In this document: in pieces, positions 1-8,400 of the stretch
How positions within the stretch are numbered: the first letter of the stretch is position 1
How the letters are laid out: each line of letters opens with the position of its first letter
Source: Gryganskiella cystojenkinii
Taxonomy: Eukaryota > Mortierellomycota > Mortierellomycetes > Mortierellales > Mortierellaceae
Direction of reading: 5' to 3'
Length of the DNA: 34,595 nucleotides
Assembly (NCBI GenBank): GCA_015852425.1
Contig: JAAAIG010000326.1
Location: 1-34,595 of the forward strand
Notes under the pieces: model-generated
Database searches by the model: none
Told to the model about the DNA's origin: nothing
What the model saw: only the letters and a program-made list of their open reading frames with translations
Position numbers and translations under genes: made by a program

Positions 1-270
1 GCAGTCACATATCTCACACGTGATATCTGGCGGAAGGGGATGGTGACGAGACTACTCCAGCCCCTCTACGAGGACATGACCGCCTTCGGCAGTCACGTAG
101 TGAGGAGAGAGGGCTGGGTCGAGCCTACGGACACTCTTCCAAGAGTTACGCCCCTTAACATTTTCATGTTTGCCACCAAAAGCACCTCTCGGGTGCAATC
201 GAGATGTCCCTCATCCATCAGAGTGTCTCCATCAGCCAGCCGTGAATCTGTTCTTTTTAATTTTGTTTGA
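1..270 (+). CDS. Possible 3' end of an unrecognised plus-strand gene (partial)
   Basis: The frame is open from base 1 to the TGA at 268-270, so about 89 codons read without a start. The first two thirds have mixed composition that looks like folded protein, with segments such as YLTRDIWRKGM and RLLQPLYEDMTAFG. The last 25 residues are Ser/Arg-rich and could be read-through of an intron or 3' UTR. I do not recognise a family. An ATG at 40 allows a 76-aa ORF, but the open frame continues left of it, which fits a gene truncated by the window edge. It would converge on the minus-strand gene that stops at 283, with only 12 bp between stops. It may equally be chance, so confidence is low. Confidence 0.25.
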   Translation, partial: AVTYLTRDIWRKGMVTRLLQPLYEDMTAFGSHVVRREGWVEPTDTLPRVTPLNIFMFATKSTSRVQSRCPSSIRVSPSASRESVLFNFV

Positions 271-282
271 GCTGAAGCAGCG

Positions 283-890
283 CTAGACAGCCCTAGTTTC
301 TCCTATCTTGTGCTTTTCCCGGGTATGCTGCTGAAAGTTGTCAAAGCCGCCAATAAACTGGAGAGGTTTGCCTGTGCATCCCTCCCAGACGACGGGACTT
401 GTGCGATGATCCTGAGCTCCTGGGATCTCCTAGGAGCACAGATTAGAAAGAAAGCCAAATATTAAAGGTTAGATGTCGTTCTCATGCTTTAAAGTGAAAT
501 GAAAGATCTGCAGGCTCAATAACCTTCGAGAAAAAGATAAGAGGCATACCTTGGCAAGCTCGAGAATACGGTCCTGCCAGTCCTTGCGTGTATGAGCCGT
601 AATCTCGACCTGGATACTACTCCGACTGGTAGTTGTATCTAGTCTCTCTGCAAGAGCCATTGCCTCATGAAGGTAGTGGCAAGCAAGAAACCCCTCCTAA
701 GAATAATATATATAAACAAAAAAGGTCAATTGATCGTTGCTTTCAATAATTCAAGGTTAACCAAGCTGCCTCGGTAACCTTTTCGTGCAGTCATCTCAAG
801 TTAGACCTTTGCTATTACAATGTGGTAACAAGTATCCTTTGGAACGGGAGGCACTGCCTTTTCTGGGAATAGATATGACAAAAAGCCCAT
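283..890 (-). CDS. Small thioredoxin-fold protein like the N-terminal domain of MDH1B (3 exons, 125 aa)
   Basis: Hand-built model: exons 807-890, 550-696 and 283-429, all phase 0, with donors GTCTAA and GTATGC and acceptors tcttag and cctag. The 125-aa product has a beta strand (YHIVIA), a helix (FLACHYLHEAMALAERL), a helix around TRKDWQDRILELAK, and then SPVVWE followed by FIGGFDNFQQHTREK. This order matches the glutaredoxin/thioredoxin-like N-terminal module of animal malate dehydrogenase 1B, where a SPIIW...GGYNEF signature precedes the dehydrogenase. No Rossmann or dehydrogenase part is seen: an in-frame TAG ends the ORF at 283. The vertebrate CPYY-type cysteine motif is reduced to a single Cys here, so redox activity is doubtful. 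The first exon supplies the predicted beta-1, which supports the start at 890. Function unknown; the family assignment is from motif memory. Confidence 0.5.
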
Positions 891-1175
891 CGGATAGAAA
901 TTATTGGTTGTGTCCTGTATTCCAGCTCCTGGTCTTCGTCCTGAAAGGGTCTAGAAGAGCTAGGTACTGCTCCTGCTCCTGGTGGTCGAGAAAGGAAAAG
1001 AAAGAGAAAATAAACACACGGTCAAAGTCAGTCAAGAGCACAAAAAATGAAGGAAAGAGCAGTCACAGTCCAATTTATTCACGTTGAGAAAATAGTTGAT
1101 AGAAATGCAAAGAAGGCAAAAAAAACGAAGGGAAGAATAATAAGAGAGATAATCAACAACAAAAAATTTCATCCC

Positions 1176-2741
1176 TCAAGAAACGAGCTTGGCGCGGGCT
1201 TTGGCTTCCTGGAGTCTGTTCATGTCCTCCGTCGTTGGGTGGACTCCGTCCTTGCGGTTAGCCTTGACAGAGTAATGGCGCAACAAGGCGTCTCGCCGTA
1301 CGAAAGGTCTGTGGCAGAAATCACAGGGCCAGGTCATCTCGTTGTGTTTTGAAATTTGGTGGCGCTTCAAATCATGAACACGACCAAACCGCTCTCCTGG
1401 GCAAAGCTCACATCGGTAGCCTGCCGAGTCCTGGAGAATATTGGCCTTGGGAGGTCGTACTGAGCCGATTCTGGTAGGGTCTTCTGTTGCGGATACTCCG
1501 GTTTGATCCACGGATGAGGGTTGAGGTGAAGATGCGGTTGGCTCCTGAGATGAAGAGGGCGATGACTGCTGAGCTTCAACACTGGGAGAGAGTGGTGGAA
1601 CCGAAAGTGTGGAAAGATCTCCTTGATGATTCTTGATGGCAACAGCTGCGCTGGCCAGTGTTGACAGCGCCGAGTCTGTTCGAAGGGTCATGGTTGCCTC
1701 GGCAGGAGCGGGTTTGACTCTTGGTTTGCGAGGAGGATACACCTTGGGTACTTTTTTGACAGGCTCACGCTTCGCGCGTACGCCCTTTGAGCCAGAGCCA
1801 GTAGTTGATTCTTGTATATCGTCCTCACCGTCAACGTTCTCCCTTCCTGCACTTAAACGACGTCCAGGAGCAGGTACAGGGCCCCCATCACTTGAGGAGG
1901 ACCGTTTGGCAGACGGGCGATCGTCAGAACTTGAACTAGCGCCTACGGCGAGATCCGCGTGGTGTTGGAATGAGAGACGGCGAATCGGCTCTATCTGATC
2001 GCTGAATCCGGATGTTTCGTGAATGCGAGAATGAGGTCTCAGAGAGTGATCCTTCACTCCATGGTCGTGGTCATGAGGGCTCTGCCAATCCTCTTGTAGT
2101 GGTTGGACCTGGTCGTAATGGACTTTTTGATCGTATCCTTGGCCGTCACCTTCCTGGCCGCCTTGCGCGTACTCTTGGCCCTGCTGGTGAGTGTATCCTT
2201 GGTGGTGACGAAGTTGATGTTGTCCGTCCTCGGAGGGATACTGGAGTTCGTGACCTTGGGCATATCCTCGTTTGTGTCCCTCGGCATACTGTTCACCTTG
2301 ACCTTCACGAGAATATGCCTCGGGGTTCCCACTGTGTCCGCTGGGTTCATAGTCTTGGTCACGTCCTTGACCGTGACTTTGGGCATGGCCCTGCTCGTAT
2401 CCTTGATCACGACCATGCCCATAGGCTTGACTGTAACCTTCTTCCTTAGGGTATTCTTGGTGCTGGTCGTTATGCTCAAGGGGGTGAGGTTGGTTGTGCT
2501 CCATCTCTTGGACCTTGGGAGTCTGTTCATCAGGGTTCAACTCGGAGACTTCTTGAGGGTATTCCTCAATGGGTTGCACAATAGCTTCTTCGGCTTGGGC
2601 TGGGTGTGACTCGGGATGTGACTCGGGACGATCGGGCTGGTTGTCACCTCGTGACGACGCGGGCTCGTCGACTTCCATAGGCTGAGGCACAGAGTCTTCC
2701 GCTGGACTAGAGGCTATCAACACTTCGGGAGCGGTAGTCAT
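1176..2741 (-). CDS. C2H2 zinc-finger transcription factor with long disordered N-terminus (521 aa)
   Basis: Single-exon ORF. Two C2H2-type fingers sit at the extreme C-terminus. Finger 1 uses C444, C447, H461 and H466. Finger 2 uses C473, C476, H489 and a late His near 501, an unusually long His-His spacing. The linker and the RRDALLRHY helix resemble fungal two-finger regulators. Residues 1-100 are acidic and Pro/Glu-rich. Residues about 100-210 are imperfect G/Q/H/Y-rich repeats built on units such as RDQGYEQGHAQSHGQ. Basic Ser-rich tracts and a KKVPKVYPPRKPRVK cluster near residues 330-350 could act as an NLS. It is probably a nuclear DNA-binding regulator; the target is unknown. The start is the first ATG, with a pyrimidine-rich leader (reading the minus strand) upstream. 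Confidence 0.75.
   Translation of the reverse strand: MTTAPEVLIASSPAEDSVPQPMEVDEPASSRGDNQPDRPESHPESHPAQAEEAIVQPIEEYPQEVSELNPDEQTPKVQEMEHNQPHPLEHNDQHQEYPKEEGYSQAYGHGRDQGYEQGHAQSHGQGRDQDYEPSGHSGNPEAYSREGQGEQYAEGHKRGYAQGHELQYPSEDGQHQLRHHQGYTHQQGQEYAQGGQEGDGQGYDQKVHYDQVQPLQEDWQSPHDHDHGVKDHSLRPHSRIHETSGFSDQIEPIRRLSFQHHADLAVGASSSSDDRPSAKRSSSSDGGPVPAPGRRLSAGRENVDGEDDIQESTTGSGSKGVRAKREPVKKVPKVYPPRKPRVKPAPAEATMTLRTDSALSTLASAAVAIKNHQGDLSTLSVPPLSPSVEAQQSSPSSSQEPTASSPQPSSVDQTGVSATEDPTRIGSVRPPKANILQDSAGYRCELCPGERFGRVHDLKRHQISKHNEMTWPCDFCHRPFVRRDALLRHYSVKANRKDGVHPTTEDMNRLQEAKARAKLVS
2112..2444 (-). repeat. Imperfect Gly/Gln/His/Tyr-rich coding repeats in the zinc-finger gene
   Basis: This stretch encodes residues about 100-210 of the zinc-finger protein. 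Degenerate units share GHGRDQ, QGYEQGH, QGYAQGH and QGYDQ motifs. The pattern suggests expansion of a short codon block and a low-complexity, possibly prion-like, region. It also generates long shadow ORFs on the other strand, which should not be annotated. Confidence 0.6.
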
Positions 2742-3641
2742 GATACTTTAAAGAAAGAGAGGGACGTAAAAAAAAAGAGTTACTATTGGCATGCAATATG
2801 GATGACGAGGTTATCAGTCGATTCTGAGCATTTTCAGAGTAAATCAATTACCAGTGACACTGCGTGGTGGTGGCAGATAGCAGGAGCAGTAGCAGTTGAG
2901 ATCGAGAGTGATTCTGATGTCTGATTGGAAGATAGGCGGTTGATTTGCAGGTGTGTGTTTTGCTTGTGAAGGAGTGAAATGGTAATTGATAAAAATGAAA
3001 AGGAGGAAGGGGGAAAAAAAGAAAGATTGAGGCGCGCGTTTTCGTTGTTGGTGGCGGGCCGTGGGTGGGGAGGGGAAATGACTTTTTTTTTATTTTTATG
3101 AAAAAGAGTATTTTGGTGGCGGTGGTGGCGACAGGGGTGAAAGAAAAGAGAAAAAGCACAGAAGAAGTCTGGGCGAGAACACGGGGTTTATAAAGAACAA
3201 TTGCCTGTGGAGGAGAGATGGAAGGATGGATGTGAAGAATAGGAAATGAAGGATGATGCAAAGAAACAAATTGATCCGAGAAGGAAAGGGGAACTGAAAA
3301 AAGGGAACAGGGAGAGAAAGCAAACTGACTCTGGACAAAAAGATGACGGACACGCCACCAAGGATGACATAGACTCGTGGTGATTATGACCTGCACAGGA
3401 CTATTCATCCTCTGCTATCCTCACAGCAACATTGAAAAGTCGAGCCTCTCCATCATCCTCTTTCAATTCATCCCTTTCGACACCATTCCCCCTACCCTCT
3501 TCATTGTCTCCCTCGCTGCCCTCCAGAGCTGCAAAAATGGGCCATGATCATGCTCAGCGAAAAAAAAAAAAAGTAGTGGCGTCAGCACTTGCACGTGACT
3601 AGTTTTTTTTGTTCCCCCAAAATTTTGTAATGCGAAGATTT
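2742..3641. promoter_or_regulatory. Intergenic region: promoter and leader of the zinc-finger gene, 3' flank of the membrane-protein gene
   Basis: 900 bp without a convincing gene. Read on the minus strand, 2850-3360 is strongly pyrimidine-rich (TTCTCTCC-type tracts), as expected for a fungal core promoter and leader. A TTTATAAA element at 3187-3194 is a candidate TATA box about 450 bp upstream of the ATG. The part near 3600-3641 is the 3' flank of the next gene. ORFs in this region are CT-rich translations of the tracts and are not supported. Confidence 0.45.
3187..3194 (-). promoter_or_regulatory. Candidate TATA element for the zinc-finger gene
   Basis: The palindromic TTTATAAA is followed downstream on the minus strand by a long CT-rich leader. 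The distance to the start codon (about 450 nt) is long but common for fungal regulators. No transcription start data are available. Confidence 0.3.
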
Positions 3642-5006
3642 CTAATATGGTGCCCTAGGATTGTAACTGTGGCTATTGTCATGTCTAGGTCCAACACTTG
3701 GTCCCATGGGCGGTCCTTGGCGGTTCTGGGGGTACATGTACGGTTGCTGATACTGCTGCTGCTGCTGTTGTTGTTGTTGCGGGTATGGTCGAGCTTGAGG
3801 ATGCATATGTGGTTGTCCGGAGGCAGGAACAGGACCATCTTGAGCAAAAGGTCGTGGATGAGGAGAACTGCGAGAGGATACATTGCCACCAGGACCACCA
3901 CGGTTTTGAGGCTCTAGAGGTGGGCTACTGTAAGATCCTTGTTGAGGTCCAGGATAGGGATTTGCACGGCCCGGTCCTCCTCCTCCAACTCGACCACTGT
4001 TCGAGTCTTGACTTTTTCTCGGAACCGGTCTGCGCTGTCCTTGTCCTTGTCCATGTCCATGATCAGAATAAACAATGGACCCCTCTTGGTCCACACTGGG
4101 TCTGCTGCTGCCGTGAATGCTGGTTGGTGTTGACGGTTGCATCACAAACTGATTGCCCATATCATTAATCATTACTGGTTCCAAGTCTCCACCGCCTTGT
4201 CCTGGACGTGATCGAGGTGACCGAGGGGACTGCTGTGCGCGTTGTGAAGGGCTCATCGGTGCCTGTCCTCCCGGTGTTCCAGATCCACTAGATCCCCTAG
4301 ACTCCCCAGAGGGTGCGACGCGATTCCTTTCCATTGAAGCATGCGAAAAGTTTGGTGATGGCATAAAACCGGCCCCTCCTGGACCTGTGACGGGACCGTT
4401 GACCTGGACTGGAAGCACAGACTTGTCGCTACCCCCAAAATGTGATTGGACATGCTCCTCATATTGCGGGTAAACTTGATGCAAGGCCGGTTGACTAGGC
4501 AAGGAGTGAGGTTGATCATGGGATAAACCAGGGCCACCCTCGGCTCTGGCTCCTCCTTCAACTCCTCCACCACCACCGACACGCACTGCCAATGGGTAAG
4601 CAGCAAGGTCAATATCTTCGAACTGAGGTTTCCGCACCAGTGGTGGGAGAACATCGTTGGGATTGATGGGGTCCCGGCTAGGGTCATGTTTCTCATGGTC
4701 TCGTCTCGCATACCGTTCGGCTCTGCGACGCTTGCAAATAATCACAGAGATGATAAAGAGGAGAATAACTCCTCCTGCAGCAGCGATACCTGCGATTGCC
4801 GGTGTGGAGAGCGCTTTTGAAGAAGATGAGGAGTCTTGTCCATTATTGGGCGAGGTCGGAGTGGGGGATATAGACTGAATGCTGGTTGCGGTAGCATCAC
4901 CACCAGGACCGCCTTTGGAGGAACTTGGAATGTGTGGTTGTGGGGGTGCTTTTGTTGTTGTCGGCTTTGGCTTCTTTTGTGGAGCCGTGGAGGTGTGGGG
5001 ATCCAT
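3642..5006 (-). CDS. Single-pass membrane protein with Ser/Thr/Pro-rich ectodomain and long disordered tail (454 aa)
   Basis: Single exon. Residues 1-68 are Thr/Ser/Pro/Lys-rich with no cleavable signal peptide. A hydrophobic helix at about 69-91 (AIAGIAAAGGVILLFIISV) has small-residue GxxxG-like spacing and is followed by CKRRRAER, a positive stop-transfer sequence. This is the Skg6/Axl2/Mid2-type arrangement with an N-out, C-in topology. The cytosolic tail of about 360 residues is disordered and rich in Pro, Ser, Gly and Arg. It contains conserved-looking acidic/aromatic bits (PLVRKPQFEDIDLAAYPLAV at about 124-143), GGGG tracts and a poly-Gln run near residue 425. An in-frame TAA lies just upstream of the ATG, and other frames in the leader offer no ATG-initiated signal peptide. 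A sensor or polarity role is possible by architecture only. Confidence 0.65.
   Translation of the reverse strand: MDPHTSTAPQKKPKPTTTKAPPQPHIPSSSKGGPGGDATATSIQSISPTPTSPNNGQDSSSSSKALSTPAIAGIAAAGGVILLFIISVIICKRRRAERYARRDHEKHDPSRDPINPNDVLPPLVRKPQFEDIDLAAYPLAVRVGGGGGVEGGARAEGGPGLSHDQPHSLPSQPALHQVYPQYEEHVQSHFGGSDKSVLPVQVNGPVTGPGGAGFMPSPNFSHASMERNRVAPSGESRGSSGSGTPGGQAPMSPSQRAQQSPRSPRSRPGQGGGDLEPVMINDMGNQFVMQPSTPTSIHGSSRPSVDQEGSIVYSDHGHGQGQGQRRPVPRKSQDSNSGRVGGGGPGRANPYPGPQQGSYSSPPLEPQNRGGPGGNVSSRSSPHPRPFAQDGPVPASGQPHMHPQARPYPQQQQQQQQQYQQPYMYPQNRQGPPMGPSVGPRHDNSHSYNPRAPY
3752..3780 (-). repeat. CAG/CAA microsatellite encoding poly-Gln
   Basis: On the plus strand this reads as CTG/TTG triplets. In the gene it encodes about 10 consecutive Gln residues in the C-terminal tail of the membrane protein. 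Length variation between strains is likely. Confidence 0.8.
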
Positions 5007-5462
5007 CGGCTTGAGTGTTTGTGAGAATAATAATTAAGAGATGAAGAATTGAAGAGAAAGAGAAAGGATGATGATTTGATGATGATGAAACCAAGCAACA
5101 ATCGAGGACGGTCCGCTAACGGTCCATGGAAAACAAGGGGAAAGTTTTCTCGCAAAGTGCACCAAACAACGGAGGAGAGGCAAATTGCAAACTTTAAAAA
5201 GATTTGCGTGATAACCAGACCATCAAGAGAAAAAAAATTCTTTTCGTTTTGTGTTCAAGTCCAACAGGACTGCAAGACTAGCAATATTGGTTTGCAACCA
5301 TGTTAATTTATTGTTGCTTTATGCGCATGTGGTTTTGATGTTTGCTGCTTGTTGCTTGTTGATTGTTGATTGAAATTACCACGGCTCAAGTTGGATAAAA
5401 AAAAACAATTGAAGATCCACTGCGTTTTATCTCTCCATTTGATTTTGCTTGAATGGTGACAC
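5007..5462. promoter_or_regulatory. Intergenic: membrane-protein promoter and Nup98-96 3' flank
   Basis: 456 bp with no supported gene. The reverse complement of TTTATT at 5307-5312 gives AATAAA about 150 nt downstream of the Nup98-96 stop and is a candidate poly(A) signal. The part next to 5007 is CT/AT-rich on the minus strand and probably holds the core promoter and leader of the membrane-protein gene. Confidence 0.4.
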
Positions 5463-8400
5463 CTAGTGGGCAGACGTCTCGGCAAAAGAGAGAAGCTGGT
5501 CAAAGTAGTTGCTGCTAATCTTCTGGACAGTGCTCACCCTCTGATCCTCCGTCAAGGGCAAATCGCTCCAGGTTGTGCTGTCATCAACAGACTGTGTCAT
5601 GCAATCGAAGAAATAAATAAGTAAGCTTGTGTTTTAGCTTCTTTCGATATCAATAACAACAATCAAGCATAGGTTCTCTTACCATCTCTTTCAGGTCTCG
5701 CAACAGTCGAGTACATCTGGACGCCATCTCCGTAACCGCAACATCAATCAAGGTTGTCGAAGGATCGACCTTGTACTCCAAAAGGGTCGGAAGTTGTTGC
5801 AGCAGCAAAGACGCTTCGGTCTCTAGATCCTTGAGATCCTGCTGAGGCACCAGGTCATTGGCATACGACACCTTGCTTCCAAACCGAACTCGACCCACTT
5901 TACCCTCCGAATCAGAGCAACAGTCCAGATACTTTTGATAGATTGCTCCGCCACTCGACCACTTGGTCACCCTACTCTGATCCACCATTGCCAACAACGA
6001 TCCAAGTGTCACCAAATCATCTTGCAGAATAAACGTTGGTGCCAAACTCGACAAAATCAGACCCAGACCCTTCTGGTGTTCGCCTCCCTTGAGCAAGCTA
6101 AACACCTCGAGCGATAGGTCGCCGTTGTACTTGGCCCTCGTAGCCCGAGCGACCCACAACCATTTCTCTGGAACACACAGGGTCTTGATCACGAATGAAC
6201 CCTTCTCACTCTCATTTGTCCATCGAATCCAGTCCTCGCTCGACAAACGGTCGCTGACGTGGCTGTCCCGGGCTGGGAGGTCCACATGCCTCTCCAAGAG
6301 TTGTCGAATCGACCTTTCTCTGCTATCTGCGCCCTCGAGGTGGAGCGCCACAAACACAGCCCATTCCCATAAGCCCAGACACTCGAGCTGGAACATAAAG
6401 TCATGGCAAAGCTTGGCGTGAGACGATCCTGATCGGAATCCACCCAAATGCAACGACTGGACCAACACCTGGTAAAATAGCCAGCTCTGGCGTGAATCAA
6501 ACGGAGAGGGACCCATACCGAGAGGGTGGAGCGCTGCCTCGAGGCTCATCGAAGGCTTTGTCAAGAGTGACATCAACTGGAAAAGAAAATCAAAATGGGC
6601 CGGTTCTAGTCCCGATGGATTCGTAGACTTCTGGTACCAGGGTGACGGACGTGCAATTGATTTGCTCTTGGTCATCGCCAACACGTACGAGTCAACGGCT
6701 TCTTGAAGATTGGTTCCTGGAGTATCACTGAACCAAAGGTAGAGCCCAAATGTCCGCTTCCAGTCCAATCCCTCCGAGACTGTCTGGGGCGGCTGTCCTC
6801 GGGATGCGACATTCATCGTAAGAGCACCTCCCAAGAGGGCATAGACCTTGCGATAGTACGTAGGCATATTCTCAGCACCACCGGTCATTGACAGGCGCAA
6901 CTGCTCCAACACTCCTGTGAGAGGTCTGGATCCACGGCATGATTGCGATAACAGTGTCGCTAATCTTGGGTTGCCAGACTGCACAGAAGCCACTGTAGCT
7001 TTTTGACGTTTGTTACTAACCAAAAGGGGAAAGACAGCGTCCTCTTGCTTTCCAGACGCGGCAATTAGTCGCAGGTCGGCCTCCAGCAAAGGCTTGGTGA
7101 CATGAGCAAGCCAATTGCTACACCGTACTCTCCGGCCAATGGTCTCATACGACTCCCGCGCAGCCTCAGACAGAGCAAGAATATCCGACGGTACTGGCTG
7201 AGTGTCAAACAGAGCTTGGCCAAGAATCCACGCATTGACTTCCTCGGTAGACAGATTATGGTCGAGACTCTTCAGAGATGCCATCATAGCTGTGAAGGAG
7301 GTGCCGGCTATGATGTTCGCTTTTGGTCGGCCGTACTGATCCAGAGTAACGGTCGTGTTTTGGAGTTGCGCCTGCAGAGAGACAATATGCCGCTTGGTTT
7401 CCTCTTGTTGAGATCCAAAGACAACGGGAACCTTGATCAATTGAACACAAGAGAGCGATACATTGTGCGTGACAGCATCGTTCTTTTCTCCAGTAGGTCT
7501 AAAGGCATCATCCAACAAATAAATAGAGAGTATAGTCAGCATTTCTCTCTCGAGACATTTGAGACGATAGGTGGAACATCTCTTTGCATGGCTTGGTTGC
7601 TGCGGTTATCAAATTACCTCTCTTTGACATCATCGAATTCATGCAGAGTTCCGCAAATAGCCAACATGCCATTTGGGCCCCAACCCACTCGACATGAGCG
7701 ACCCATCATCAATCCGGCGTCGGCCAAGAGATTCCCCTTCCTGTTCAGTAAGGACTGGCCATATAATGATCGTGTAAATTTTCGAGGAGGACGTATCAAA
7801 GGTGATCCTTGGCTATTAAAATCCTGGTGAAATGATGGCCGCGTCTTGATGGTTGGACAGGATAGACATCGCATCGAACATATATTAAAGAGAAGGAATA
7901 GAAAGAGACGAGGAAAGAATATCGGGTCAGTTGAAAATAGCCTTTATTCGCAAGATCAAGAGAATGGGAGAACTGTATGGATAGAGTGTTTGCAGAGAGT
8001 CGAAATGTAGGGTCGAGTCTCCAAGAGAAGAGACTGTGGTTGATATTGTTTGTGATTGATTGTAAGCGTCAAAAATAGTCCTGGCGTATTTCGAATCCAA
8101 GCAAAGGCTTAGGCTGCCCTAACGCTTACCTCGGCCTCAAAGCCGTCAGCATGCTCCGTCCTGGAATCGGCCTGCTCTGCGTGATCAGACAAGCTCGACC
8201 AGACATTGGAGCGTTTCGATTGGCGTCTTTGCTCCTTTTCGACACCAGAGAAAATAGAAGTACGCATCATGTTCAGTCGCTGAGGGTCATGGTTTCTGGG
8301 AAAAGACGCCGTGCTGCGAGGGAGCTCGGGCGATTCCGTTCTATTGATATCGGGGTCTGCGAGACCCTGAGTACGATTGTCTCGAGTAGCGGTGCTCATG

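Noticed and set aside
2112..2444. Possible CRISPR-like or transposon repeat
   Set aside because: The repeats are degenerate, codon-phased and inside an ORF, with no spacer pattern.
2848..3408. 186-aa minus-strand ORF upstream of the zinc-finger gene
   Set aside because: Composition (Ser/Pro/Leu/Phe/His) is that of a CT-rich leader; overlapping ORFs in the other minus frames look the same.
7102..7830. 242-aa plus-strand ORF
   Set aside because: Antisense to the Nup96 exons. The minus strand carries the diagnostic GRSCRVGWGPNG block and phase-matched introns.
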